Shown piece by piece: positions 17,319 to 26,096 of a DNA stretch of 53,979 bases. The notes beneath the pieces were generated by a model that searched no databases, was not told the origin of the DNA, and saw only the letters and a program-made list of their open reading frames with translations. The DNA comes from an uncultured Planctomycetaceae bacterium. Its GTDB lineage: Bacteria > Planctomycetota > Planctomycetia > Pirellulales > Pirellulaceae. Location of the stretch: positions 1-53,979 of the forward strand of contig CAIPEB010000370.1 of the NCBI GenBank assembly GCA_903863885.1, given 5' to 3'. The first letter of the stretch is position 1; the number at the start of each line of letters is the position of its first letter. The translations under genes and the position numbers were made by a program.

Positions 17319-17334
17319 CCCGCGATACCGCGGG
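17319..17334 (-). terminator. Possible hairpin downstream of kamA
   Basis: cccgcg-atac-cgcggg forms a six-base GC stem with a four-base loop about 130 bases past the kamA stop. There is no T-run after it, so an intrinsic terminator is doubtful; it might instead protect a processed message. Confidence 0.3.
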
Positions 17335-17461
17335 ACGCTCCGCCGCATCACGAAGAGATTTGTACGGAAAGCGGCCGCAGGACGCAACCCGCGGGGTCGG
17401 CCGTTTTACAACGGATCACCGCGGACACGTCCTGCGACCGGTTGCTTGTTCCGCACGCGGA

Positions 17462-18880
17462 CTAATAAATGCCTTCCGAGGGCACCTCGGGATCGGGATA
17501 GCGGTACTCGCGTCCCTCGAAGTTCCGAAGGACCACGTTGTCGCCCTCTCGGCCCACGAAGTACTCGGGCTGCAACGGAATCTTGCCGCCGCCGCCGGGA
17601 GCATCGATCACATACGTCGGCACTGCGTAGCCCGTCGTGTGGCCGCGCAGCCCCTGGATGATTTCGAGTCCCTTGGTGACCGAAGTACGGAAATGCGACG
17701 AACCGGAGATCGGATCGCACTGGTACAGATAGTACGGTCGCACTCGCATCAGCAACAGCTTGTGGACCAGTTCCTTCATCGTGTCCACGTTGTCATTGAC
17801 GCCTTTGAGCAGCACGGTCTGCGAACCCAGCGGAATGCCCGAGTCAGCCAGTCGTCCGCAGGCACGCGCGGACTCGGGAGTGCATTCGTCCGGGTGCGTG
17901 AAGTGGATGCTCATCCAGAGCGGGTGGTGTTTGCGCAGCACCCGACACAACTGGGGAGTGATCCGCTGCGGCAGCACGGCCGGCATCTTGGTCCCGATGC
18001 GCACGAACTCAATGTGCGGAATGGCCCGCAACTTGCCCAGCAGCCAGTCCAGACGATCGTCGCTGGCCGACAGCGGGTCGCCGCCCGAGATCAACACGTC
18101 CCGCACTTCGGTGTGCTCCCGCAAGTACTCGAACGTGGCCTCAAGGCGTTTTTCGTTGAGGGCAATTTCACCGCTCCCGACCACGCGGGAACGGGTGCAG
18201 TATCGGCAATAGGTCGAGCAGAAGTCCACGGCCAGCAACAGGACGCGGTCCGGGTACCGGTGCACGAGTCCGGGCAACGGGCTGTGATGCTCTTCGCCCA
18301 GCGGATCATCCGCCTCACCCGGCGTCCGAGTGAACTCGGCCGAGGTGGGAATGACGGTCCTGCGCAGCGGCTGCTGCGGATCTTCGGGATCGAGCAAGCT
18401 CATGTAATAAGGAGTAATGCCCACCGGGAGCATCGTCCCGCGGAGTTCCATGGCCCCGCGTTCGCTGTCCGACAGTTTGAGCATCCGCTCCATCTGCTCC
18501 AACGTCCGGATCCGATGCGCCGCCTGCCATCGCCAGTTGTTCCACTGGTTGTCGGTGACATCCGGGAAATAGAGCCGTCGGAAAGAGCGAGTCCGGGGAC
18601 TGCCCGCTGTACGCCGGGCACGGGAGAGGAGGTCGAAGGAGGTGACGCGGTACGTCAGATAGGGAGAGGGGACAATCTTACGGCTCAAGCGGTTCTGAGC
18701 ACCACGACGCTTTTTGCCGGACGGTTCTCCCTTGTCGAGAAGAGTCGTGGGTAACACTGACCCACTGGACGTCGCGGCCGCACCCATCCAAGGTGATGCG
18801 ACGAGCTGGACCACACTACCTGGAGGCTCGTCGTCGGCCGCGTGGCGACCGCAACCTTCGGAGTCGGAATCTCGATTCAT
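17462..18880 (-). CDS. kamA: Lysine 2,3-aminomutase (radical SAM, PLP)
   Basis: 472 residues; ATG 18880 has GGGAGGA five bases upstream and is preferred over the longer frame. It converts L-lysine to L-beta-lysine using a 4Fe-4S cluster, S-adenosylmethionine and PLP. The radical-SAM cluster ligands C221, C225 and C228 are in CSTYCRYC, followed by TR, whose Arg should bind the lysine carboxylate. PLP lysine K433 is in APGGGGK. D389 (YQCD) and D426 (VIDAPG) correspond in spacing to the two aspartates that hold the lysine epsilon-amino group in characterised aminomutases; glutamate mutases and EpmB lack them. The core from WNNWRWQ to the C-terminus matches KamA; an 85-residue basic N-terminal extension is extra. 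There is no AblB-type acetyltransferase beside it. Two ATP-grasp ligases follow on the same strand. Confidence 0.95.
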   Translation of the reverse strand: MNRDSDSEGCGRHAADDEPPGSVVQLVASPWMGAAATSSGSVLPTTLLDKGEPSGKKRRGAQNRLSRKIVPSPYLTYRVTSFDLLSRARRTAGSPRTRSFRRLYFPDVTDNQWNNWRWQAAHRIRTLEQMERMLKLSDSERGAMELRGTMLPVGITPYYMSLLDPEDPQQPLRRTVIPTSAEFTRTPGEADDPLGEEHHSPLPGLVHRYPDRVLLLAVDFCSTYCRYCTRSRVVGSGEIALNEKRLEATFEYLREHTEVRDVLISGGDPLSASDDRLDWLLGKLRAIPHIEFVRIGTKMPAVLPQRITPQLCRVLRKHHPLWMSIHFTHPDECTPESARACGRLADSGIPLGSQTVLLKGVNDNVDTMKELVHKLLLMRVRPYYLYQCDPISGSSHFRTSVTKGLEIIQGLRGHTTGYAVPTYVIDAPGGGGKIPLQPEYFVGREGDNVVLRNFEGREYRYPDPEVPSEGIY

Positions 18881-19738
18881 ACAGGTCCTCCCTGAGGTAC
18901 GAATAACAGGCAACACAGAAATCGGATCTGGATAGAACTGCGTAGTGGGCGGGAAACGATCGAGAATCGGATTTTCCACTGCACATAGACATGCCATGTC
19001 CCAAGCGCAGCCAGCAACTTCGATGAAGCGCCGGGCTACAGAACAGCCGTTTCTCGACCTCCCTGACGTCGAACAGCCCTTTTGGAGGCTTGTCGTGCGA
19101 ACCGCGGCGTCGCGATCCGCCGCCCGCGTGAAGCGGACGCACCAGAAACAAGAGAATGGTTTACATCACCAAGAAGCCTCGCCTGTGTTAGCAGCCTTGC
19201 ATTGCAGCGAGGAAAATCATTTACACATCGCGCGATGCAAGCACTAACAAGGATTAAACGATTGCTAGCCAAGAAATCAAGACCTAAATTCCAAAAAAGA
19301 TGAAGGTTCGGAAAAATCCAGCCGACCGTCGCGAACTCCGTTCGCTGTCGCTTGTAATGAAAGCGTTTCCTTAACCGGATTGGCGACTTCGGGTCAATAG
19401 CATCTGGTGATCTGGCACTGCAATTCAGAGAGGCTCAAGTCGTGGAATTTGAGGTCGCGCGATGTTGATTTGTTTTATTTGTGGATCGTCCGCAGCCCGC
19501 AAAATCCTCACTAACAACTCGGCAATCCCGCGAAAAAGCCGATCTTTCCCTGATTTTTTTGAATCGAACCCTGTGGAGCCGCGGCTTGGATCGCCGCACG
19601 ATGTTCATTACGATGCGTCGTGACGTCGCCTCGGTGCCGTTTCAGCATCCGTCCGTTCGAGAGGAATTCCCCTGCAGAAAAATGGCCGGGGCAAACGGAA
19701 CGCCGGATCAACCGGTCGGGAACTAATGGGAAATTAAC
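18881..19738. other. Long divergent intergenic region upstream of kamA and rlmI
   Basis: 858 bases, the largest gap in the window, visibly less GC-rich than the genes around it, especially about 19140-19320 and 19460-19560. Short open frames on both strands lack ribosome-binding sites and recognisable content. GGGAGGA at 18886-18892 is the kamA ribosome-binding site. The region may hold promoters, a long leader or a small RNA, but I cannot define one. Confidence 0.5.
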
Positions 19739-20929
19739 GTGTCCGTTCCAAGCGTCGTACTGAAACCCCGAAAGCTCACTCCGTTCCTCCACCGCCATCC
19801 GTGGGTTCTGGACTCGGCCATTGCTCGAGTCACGGGTCATCCGGCCGATGGCGATGAGGTTGATCTGCGGGACTGCTCGGGCGATTGGATTGCCCGCGGC
19901 ATCTACAACAGCCGCAGCCGCATCCGCGTCCGACTTTACAGTTGGACCGCAGACCAGGAACTGGATTTGCCCTTTTGGCGACAGCGACTGGAGCAGGCAG
20001 TCCGTCTCCGGAAAGTTCTCGGTTACGACCGGCCGGACGAAGCATGCCGACTCGTCTTCAGCGAGGCCGACGCCCTGAGCGGCCTGATCGTGGACCGATT
20101 CGGCTCCCACCTGGTCGTGCAGCCCACGGCACTGGCCACGACCGTGCGTCTGCCCGCGCTCCTCGACACGCTCGTCGAGCTGACCTCGCCCGAAAGCATC
20201 ACCGTTCGTACCGATCAGGCGATTTCCCGCCGCGAAGGTATACAAATTGACGCAGGCTCGGCATACGGCCATCCGCCCGACGGGCCGCTGGAAATCGTCG
20301 AACACGGCATCCGGTATCGGGTGCAATTGCTGCAAAGCCAGAAGACCGGGTTCTATCTGGACCAGCGCGAGAACCGCCGTCGGGTGGCCTCTTTTCTCTC
20401 GGGCCGACGAGTCCTCGACATGTGCTGTTACACCGGGGGTTTTTCCCTTACAGCTTCCCGGCTCGGTGGAGCCGCGGAGGTGGTCGGAGTCGACACGAGC
20501 GAGTCTGCGGTGGAACATGCCCGCGAGCATGCGAAACTGAACGAGATCGCCAACGTGAGGTTTGAAACGGGCGACTGCTTCCAGTCCCTGTCGCAGAAGG
20601 CCGCAGCGGGCGAGCGGTTCTCCGCGATCATCCTCGATCCGCCGAAGTTCGCCAGAAGCCGCGACCAGGCCGGAGACGCCCTGCGCGCTTACCATCGGCT
20701 CAACCGGCAAGCCGTCGACCTGCTCGAACCCGACGGCATTCTCGTCACCTGCAGCTGCTCGGGCAGCGTGCTGCGCGAGGACTTCGTCGATATGCTGCTG
20801 GGCGTCGCCACGAAGACCGGACGAGTCATCAAGATCCTGGAACAGAGGGGCGCCGCCCCCGACCACCCGCTCAACGTGGCTTGCACTGAAACCGAATACC
20901 TGAAATGTTTCATCTGCCAAGTGTCCTGA
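19739..20929 (+). CDS. rlmI: RlmI-like 23S rRNA methyltransferase
   Basis: 396 residues from a GTG start. The N-terminal PUA-like domain (LKPRKLTPFLHRHPWVLDSAI, then GDEVDLRD) is followed by an EEHEE-type region and a Rossmann methyltransferase domain. Motifs: FYLDQREN, then motif I VLDMCCYTGGFSL, VVGVDTS, FETGDCF, motif IV ILDPPKFA, and VTCSCSG. The PP in motif IV and the catalytic-type Cys in CSCS fit an m5C RNA methyltransferase; RlmI methylates 23S C1962 in E. coli. Cytoplasmic, stand-alone housekeeping-type enzyme. The truD gene follows by 123 bases on the same strand, so the two may be co-transcribed. The symbol is by family similarity. Confidence 0.88.
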   Translation: MSVPSVVLKPRKLTPFLHRHPWVLDSAIARVTGHPADGDEVDLRDCSGDWIARGIYNSRSRIRVRLYSWTADQELDLPFWRQRLEQAVRLRKVLGYDRPDEACRLVFSEADALSGLIVDRFGSHLVVQPTALATTVRLPALLDTLVELTSPESITVRTDQAISRREGIQIDAGSAYGHPPDGPLEIVEHGIRYRVQLLQSQKTGFYLDQRENRRRVASFLSGRRVLDMCCYTGGFSLTASRLGGAAEVVGVDTSESAVEHAREHAKLNEIANVRFETGDCFQSLSQKAAAGERFSAIILDPPKFARSRDQAGDALRAYHRLNRQAVDLLEPDGILVTCSCSGSVLREDFVDMLLGVATKTGRVIKILEQRGAAPDHPLNVACTETEYLKCFICQVS

Positions 20930-21052
20930 TTGCCGCATGAAAAGGGGCAGCGGTCGCACCACTCGTCGCTCTGTCGCCGGAGCAATGCAACGGTCTCCCC
21001 GCCGGCAATCGTGTTGGATCGCTCTTTCCCCGCGTATTCCGAGCCATTTCCC

Positions 21053-22258
21053 GTGAAAATCAAATGCCTGCCTGAGGACTTCCGGGTCGAGGAGACGACG
21101 GCGCTTCAGCCTGCGCACGGTCCGACGGCGCTGTATCAACTCCGCAAGGAGTCGCTCGGCACGCTCGAAGCGATTCGCGCGATCGCCGAACGGTGGAAGA
21201 TCCCGGAGTCGCAGTTCTCGTTCGGAGGCCTGAAGGACCGCCACGCCTCGACCTCCCAGTGGATCTCCATCGACAACGGTCCGCGGCGGAACCTCTCGCA
21301 GTCGCACCTGTCACTGGAGTACGCGGGCCAGATCGACCGTCCGTTCTGCTCGGACGACATCCGCTCCAATCGATTCCACCTGGTGATCCGCGATCTGTCC
21401 GAGTCGGACGCCCGCCAATTGGTCGAGAATCTAGCCGGGGCGGAGCGCGAAGGGGTACCCAATTATTTCGACCGCCAGCGATTCGGCTCTCGCGGCCGAT
21501 CGGGCGAGTTCACGGCGTGCCCATGGTGCCAGGGCGACTTCGAGCGGGCTCTGTGGCTGGCCCTGGCCGAGCCCAACCGGCACGATCGCCCCGGCCAGCG
21601 AATCGACAAGCAGTCGCTGCGGCATCACTGGGGTGACTGGGGCCTCTGCCACGAATTGATCCACGATCCGCCCGTCCGCCGCATTCTGGAGTTCCTCGTC
21701 CATAATCCGCGGGACTTCCGCCGTGCGTTCGCCATGATCGACGTTCGGATCCGCCGCCTGTACCTCGCGGCCTTCCAGAGCTGGGTATGGAACGAACTGC
21801 TCGCCTCGTGCCTTAAAGACGCCTGCGATCCGGCCGCACTGATGACGATCGATGTGGAAGGACAGCTGCTGCCGTTTCTGCTCCCCCAGCAGGCACACAC
21901 GATCGCCGCCGCCGCAAGGCCCGGCGCGCTGCCGCTGCCTTCCGCGAGGCTGCACCTGTCCGAGCACGACCCGCTGCTCGCCCCGCTGCAGTCCATCCTC
22001 CAGCCCTACAAACTGTCGCTCCGCGAAATGCGGGTCAAATACCCGCGTGACTCCTTCTTCTCCAAAGGGGACCGAGCCGCGTTCTTCCATCCGGCAGACT
22101 GTTCGGAGCAGTCGGACGAGGACGAATTGCACGCCAGCCGCCGCAAACTGACGCTGAACTTCGACCTGCCCCCCGGCGCGTATGCCACGATGCTCCTGAA
22201 AGCCCTGACCGTCTGGTGCGACGAGTCTCTCGCCGACAACGAGGACGCAACGCAGTAG
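21053..22258 (+). CDS. truD: tRNA pseudouridine synthase D
   Basis: 401 residues from GTG 21053, chosen because the protein then begins KIKCLPEDFRVEE, the usual TruD N-terminus; the frame is open farther upstream without family similarity. The catalytic aspartate is D62 in GLKDRHA. Other TruD motifs are PNYFDRQRFG and QSWVWNELLA. TruD isomerises U13 of tRNA(Glu) and related tRNAs in E. coli. The insertion domain typical of the family lies in the middle. It is convergent with the GH28-like operon, and a hairpin between the two could serve as a shared terminator. Confidence 0.93.
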   Translation: MKIKCLPEDFRVEETTALQPAHGPTALYQLRKESLGTLEAIRAIAERWKIPESQFSFGGLKDRHASTSQWISIDNGPRRNLSQSHLSLEYAGQIDRPFCSDDIRSNRFHLVIRDLSESDARQLVENLAGAEREGVPNYFDRQRFGSRGRSGEFTACPWCQGDFERALWLALAEPNRHDRPGQRIDKQSLRHHWGDWGLCHELIHDPPVRRILEFLVHNPRDFRRAFAMIDVRIRRLYLAAFQSWVWNELLASCLKDACDPAALMTIDVEGQLLPFLLPQQAHTIAAAARPGALPLPSARLHLSEHDPLLAPLQSILQPYKLSLREMRVKYPRDSFFSKGDRAAFFHPADCSEQSDEDELHASRRKLTLNFDLPPGAYATMLLKALTVWCDESLADNEDATQ

Positions 22259-22282
22259 CGCGGCAATCAACAACCGACGCGA

Positions 22283-22304
22283 ATGCCGCCGCAATGTGCG
22301 GCAT
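22283..22304. terminator. Candidate bidirectional terminator hairpin
   Basis: atgccgc (22283-22289) pairs with gcggcat (22298-22304) around an eight-base loop, in the 50-base gap between convergent truD and the GH28-like gene. There is no clear T-run on either strand, so the call rests on location and symmetry. Confidence 0.45.
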
Positions 22305-22308
22305 GGCC

Positions 22309-23760
22309 TCACGGAATCACTTTAACGTCGCGCACGAACGCGTTGGACTTGATGTTCTCGCGTTTCAACGGACTGCCGTTGATCACAACGTTGTCGAGCG
22401 TCACGTTTGCGACGGCATTTGTCTCGCTGAATCCCGTGAACTCGACCTTCGGGTCTTTGCCGACAGCGCGAATGTCCTTGAACAGGACGTTGTCGATGTG
22501 CCCGCGTGCCTCGTCCCGAGTCCAGACCGCTTTGCCGATCCACAGGGAAATCAAGCGCCTGGTTTCCTCGATGCGGATATTCTCGAACCGGATGTTGCTG
22601 ACACGGGACGAGTCGCAGTGATACACGCGCATCGTCCACTCGCGTCCCAGATCGTGGATCACGTCGCAGTCGGAAAACGACACGTCGCTCACGTTTTCGC
22701 GCAGTTCGGCGCCGACGCTCACCGCGTGAGCCACTTCATTCCACAGGACACAGTTCCGCGCCGCGATGTTGCGGACCTCTCCCTGCCCCTTGTCCGACTT
22801 GACGACGATCAGATCGTCCAGCGTGCGAATGAAACAGTCTTCCACCGTCACGTCGCGGCTGTTGCAGATATCGATGCCGTCCGAGTTGGCGCGGTAGCCG
22901 AGCAGCTTGATGTTCCTGACGGAAACCCGGTCGCATTGCCGGATGGGAACCGTCCAGGTGCTCGAGTCGCGCAGAATCACTCCCTCGATCTGAATGTCCT
23001 GACCGCGGACCATCAGCATGTGCTTTGCATGGGTCGTGCAGCCCGTCCCATCCACGATTCCCCGGCCGCGGAACCGGATATTCCGCCCCTCCAGCGTGAA
23101 GGTCGGCGAGTAATTCTTCAGGCCGCTGTAGCTGCTGATCACGAACTTCTCGTCCGGCCTGATCACCCCCCGCACGATCGCGCCGCCCGCGACGTAGACC
23201 GTCTTTCCGCTCGGCACAACCAGGCTGCCGACTTCGTGGATTCCCGGACCGTAGTAAATGACGTTGGGATCGTCCGCGCGCGGCACGTCCGTCTCGGGCG
23301 GATTCCCGAACAGATGCAGAGCCCCGACCCACGTGCCGTTGACTTCAACGGTGACGTGCCGCGGCCTGTCCAGCTGAAACGCAATCGTCTTGCCGTCAAC
23401 TGCGGGCTTGATTCCAAACGACGATGGCAGGACCTTCGCCGAACGGACCGTGTCCGGACACGTGATCTTGATGTTCACCGTTCCAGCGAAATCAAAGTAG
23501 GTAAAGGACGCCTTCTCGAAGTAATCCGCCGAGTTCTTCTTGTCGTCCATTCCCTTCCAGCGTGCCTGCTCGTCGGCCGGAGACACTCTGGCCACATACA
23601 CGGGCGTATCGCGACCCTCGACCTGCACCGCAAAGTCCTTCGAGAGTTCCTCGCCCTTGGGGGCGGGATAGACATTCACCGTTGCCGCCTGCAACTCGCA
23701 CGGCATCAGACCGAGAGCCAGCGCCACCCACAAAGCCCCTGCGGCAGATCGGCAACTCAT
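22309..23760 (-). CDS. GH28-like exported right-handed beta-helix glycosidase
   Basis: 483 residues from ATG 23760 (GGGAGA five bases upstream), with a signal peptide (GALWVALALGLMP, cleavage near QAA). After an N-terminal beta-sandwich (about 20-150) comes a parallel beta-helix with polygalacturonase-like motifs: NSDGID (D294) and TLDDLIVVK (D315, D316) match the GH28 catalytic aspartates. The usual GHG is AHA here, keeping only the His, and the RxK motif is not intact (MRVYH). Hence it is GH28-related, but substrate and linkage may differ from homogalacturonan. It is the third gene of a minus-strand operon, 56 bases after the small secreted protein. Location is likely the periplasm or cell surface. 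Confidence 0.82.
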   Translation of the reverse strand: MSCRSAAGALWVALALGLMPCELQAATVNVYPAPKGEELSKDFAVQVEGRDTPVYVARVSPADEQARWKGMDDKKNSADYFEKASFTYFDFAGTVNIKITCPDTVRSAKVLPSSFGIKPAVDGKTIAFQLDRPRHVTVEVNGTWVGALHLFGNPPETDVPRADDPNVIYYGPGIHEVGSLVVPSGKTVYVAGGAIVRGVIRPDEKFVISSYSGLKNYSPTFTLEGRNIRFRGRGIVDGTGCTTHAKHMLMVRGQDIQIEGVILRDSSTWTVPIRQCDRVSVRNIKLLGYRANSDGIDICNSRDVTVEDCFIRTLDDLIVVKSDKGQGEVRNIAARNCVLWNEVAHAVSVGAELRENVSDVSFSDCDVIHDLGREWTMRVYHCDSSRVSNIRFENIRIEETRRLISLWIGKAVWTRDEARGHIDNVLFKDIRAVGKDPKVEFTGFSETNAVANVTLDNVVINGSPLKRENIKSNAFVRDVKVIP

Positions 23761-23816
23761 AACGTTCTCCCTCATTGTTCGGTCGCTCATTGATCGGCAG
23801 TTCGCCGCGATGTCGT

Positions 23817-24380
23817 TCAGCACCGGTAGAAGTCGATCCACTCCAGGCGAAGCTCGCGCGGATTGTCTTTGAACAACTCCGCCGGCACCGGCACGACAAA
23901 GCAGCCGTCGGCAGGCGGCCCTTTCTCCGAGACAGGCTCGCGTTTGACCTCGGTCCAGTAAGGACTCGATTTGTCGATCGATTTCTCGCCGCCCCTTTTC
24001 GTCCGCAGCGACAACTGCACCGAATTCGCTTCATGGCTCGAAACGGCGATTTCGAGCGTCGTGCGGCCGCTGATGATCCGCAGCGACTCGAGCCCTTTCA
24101 GGTAAAGCCGCAGTGACACGTGCTCCGGCCACGCGTCACCCGTTCGTTTCACGGTCGCCTTGCCGATTCCGGACGGGCTGTGCACGTGCAATGTCACACC
24201 ATCCGCGGCCTTGTCAACTCGCACCTCGTCTCCCTGCCGCTCGATCTTCACACTGACGTCATCCGGCGCCGCTTCAGACGGTGTCGTTCCGGTTTGCGGC
24301 GACCGGGACTCGCCCGCAATTGCCGTCATCGCAAGAAGGCACACCGTCCACAACGACGTTGTCCAAGGCGTTAAAGACAT
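23817..24380 (-). CDS. Hypothetical secreted protein in the GH28-like operon
   Basis: 187 residues from ATG 24380 with GGGAGAAG four bases upstream; a longer upstream frame overlaps the UroD-like gene and is rejected. A signal peptide (LWTVCLLAMTAIA, cleavage near AGE) precedes a beta-strand-rich region with VSVKIERQGDEV, VTLHVHSPSGIGKATVKR and EIAVSS, ending DNPRELRLEWIDFYR. The pattern suggests a single beta-sandwich, perhaps substrate-binding, but no family is recognised. It lies 17 bases after the UroD-like gene and 56 before the GH28-like gene, so it is almost surely co-transcribed with both. Confidence 0.78.
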   Translation of the reverse strand: MSLTPWTTSLWTVCLLAMTAIAGESRSPQTGTTPSEAAPDDVSVKIERQGDEVRVDKAADGVTLHVHSPSGIGKATVKRTGDAWPEHVSLRLYLKGLESLRIISGRTTLEIAVSSHEANSVQLSLRTKRGGEKSIDKSSPYWTEVKREPVSEKGPPADGCFVVPVPAELFKDNPRELRLEWIDFYRC

Positions 24381-24397
24381 GGGACTTCTCCCGCTCT

Positions 24398-25849
24398 TCA
24401 AAACACAAGGAAAACGCACCACACATACATGTTCGCCATTGCATCGATCCTCTGCCATACGTCTCGGCAGATTCCCTCGTCGCCCCGGATACGCGGAATA
24501 TCGCGCGCGGCCTGCGTCCACGGAACACAGATGCCCGGCGGCCTCCGCCCCGGCGATTGAGTCACAAACGATTCTGCCTGACCGCTCCCGATCGCGGCTT
24601 GAGGCAGGTTCGCTGCGTCGGAAATCGCTGTGTCGGAAATCGTCGCGTGGCCGCGCGGATAGACGCCGTATTCCAGCGTCGCCTCGGTGAGCGCCCGCAT
24701 GTTCTCGACGGTCGCGTCGTTCTGGATGATGGCGCTCGCGTCCATGATGTAGCCGCCGTCGCGTGCCACGGTCTGCAGAATATTGCGGCAGCATTGCCGA
24801 ACCTCGTCGGCCGTCCCTTGCGACAGGAGCACATTCGGAACGCCGCCGCTCAGACAGAACCGGTCCCCCAGCGCCGCATGGGCCTTCTCGATCGGCGTCT
24901 GGTCAACGTGCACGACGATGCTGCGCTCGGGCAGTTCCGCAAACGCTCCGAGATGATGCTCCCAGTTCCCTTCGGCATAGAACAGCGTTTGATGACCGTG
25001 CGCCCAAAGCTCCTGAACGATCGGCTTCAGCGTCGGCCAGAAAACCGTTTCAAAGTGTCGGGGAGAAATGAAGGGAACACAGCCCCGGTGCATCCAGAAT
25101 CCCAGCGGCACATGTCTGCGCGGATCCGCCGTGGCCAGCGCGAAATGCGTCAAGTGCGGCATCAACGCTTCGCACGCGGCCAGTACTTTCTCAGGTTGCT
25201 GCCGCAGATCGTCGACCAATCCCAGATAGCCTCGCAACTTGTCCGCGATCATGTCGAGCGGCGCCCGCAGCATTCCGGAAATGGCCGACACGGTGCCCGA
25301 TTCTGTGCGCAGTCGCTGCTCCTGCATCTGCAGATCGCCGAAAAACTGCGACATCGCCATCGCGCCCTTGATCAGCGACAGGTTGTGACTCTCCGTGACC
25401 CCGGAGCCGATCGGCTGCAGCGGAGCGGCCACGCGCGGCAACCAGATATTGAGCAGAAAACCCGTCGGATCTTCGATCAACTGATCGTATTCGTCGGCCC
25501 GCATGTAGGCTTCGTGCGGCGCGGGTTCCCGATACTGGTGGCCGACATCCGGCGGCAGATCGATGCCGGGTATCGCGTAATAGCGCAGCCCCATGGCCTG
25601 CAGCATGCCGGTCCAGGTCGCAATCATGTCAGGCACGACCGCATCCCAGTCAAAATCCCGGGCACAGCGGCGCGCCGCTTCCAGAGCCTTGGGATAATCG
25701 TGTGCCATTTCCTGGCACGTATAACCTGCATACCTTCCGGTCCATTCGGCGACGAACGGCCGCAGCGGAACGCGGTCCGGCTGCTCGTTGCGCATCGCCG
25801 TCGTGTATCGGGCCAACCGCTGCTGGTAGAGTTCTTCCGGCGTTGTCAC
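24398..25849 (-). CDS. Uroporphyrinogen decarboxylase-superfamily protein
   Basis: 483 residues from a GTG start with GGAGGA five bases upstream, which sets the start well inside a longer open frame. The N-terminus (LARYTTAMRNEQPDRVPLRPF) is typical of UroD-like barrels, followed by DWDAVVPD, LYGL-type helices and a late SGGVPN. The superfamily includes heme-pathway decarboxylases and corrinoid or cobalamin methyltransferases (MtaA and similar). The HxC zinc motif of MtaA-type enzymes is not visible, and the key heme-pathway motifs are weak. A C-terminal tail of about 90 residues follows the core, ending IDAMANMYVWCVFLVF, and contains a 15-base in-frame tandem duplication (SDTAISD). It is cytoplasmic and heads an operon of secreted carbohydrate proteins, so an indirect role in sugar catabolism or demethylation is possible (inference). 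Confidence 0.82.
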   Translation of the reverse strand: MTTPEELYQQRLARYTTAMRNEQPDRVPLRPFVAEWTGRYAGYTCQEMAHDYPKALEAARRCARDFDWDAVVPDMIATWTGMLQAMGLRYYAIPGIDLPPDVGHQYREPAPHEAYMRADEYDQLIEDPTGFLLNIWLPRVAAPLQPIGSGVTESHNLSLIKGAMAMSQFFGDLQMQEQRLRTESGTVSAISGMLRAPLDMIADKLRGYLGLVDDLRQQPEKVLAACEALMPHLTHFALATADPRRHVPLGFWMHRGCVPFISPRHFETVFWPTLKPIVQELWAHGHQTLFYAEGNWEHHLGAFAELPERSIVVHVDQTPIEKAHAALGDRFCLSGGVPNVLLSQGTADEVRQCCRNILQTVARDGGYIMDASAIIQNDATVENMRALTEATLEYGVYPRGHATISDTAISDAANLPQAAIGSGQAESFVTQSPGRRPPGICVPWTQAARDIPRIRGDEGICRDVWQRIDAMANMYVWCVFLVF

Positions 25850-26096
25850 GGGGTTCCTCCAACGAGCGCAGGCTTTCTCCGCCTGAAAATTCCCGCAGTC
25901 CGGGCTGCGCTCACTCCGCCGATTGTCCCGCAATGCCGGCAGCACGCCAAGCCATGGCGTCGCTGCCGCACCGAAAACAAGTCCCGCTCCGGATGGTCGC
26001 TGGACTTTGCGCAAAAAGTCGCGATCCTAACGCCTAGTGTCAGAATGTCCGCGCCACAAATCCCGCTCGTGATCCCCGAGCGAACGAGGCATTGCC

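Larger units (their letters stand above)
17041..17461. other. Interval between kamA and the ATP-grasp pair
   Basis: 421 bases without a credible gene. It holds the heptamer repeat (17059-17089), two copies of gttcgccgtatttc sixteen bases apart (17154-17167 and 17170-17183), and a GC hairpin at 17319-17334. acaccgatgaaacacgg near 17107-17124 resembles the dispersed acacggat-type words seen elsewhere in the window. Confidence 0.55.

Noticed and set aside
17462-18880. EF-P beta-lysylation factor EpmB instead of lysine 2,3-aminomutase
   Set aside because: EpmB lacks the two lysine-binding aspartates, which are D389 and D426 here, and no EpmA or EF-P gene is nearby.
24398-25849. Heme-pathway uroporphyrinogen decarboxylase (hemE)
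   Set aside because: It is longer than HemE, its key motifs are weak, and it is in an operon with secreted carbohydrate proteins.
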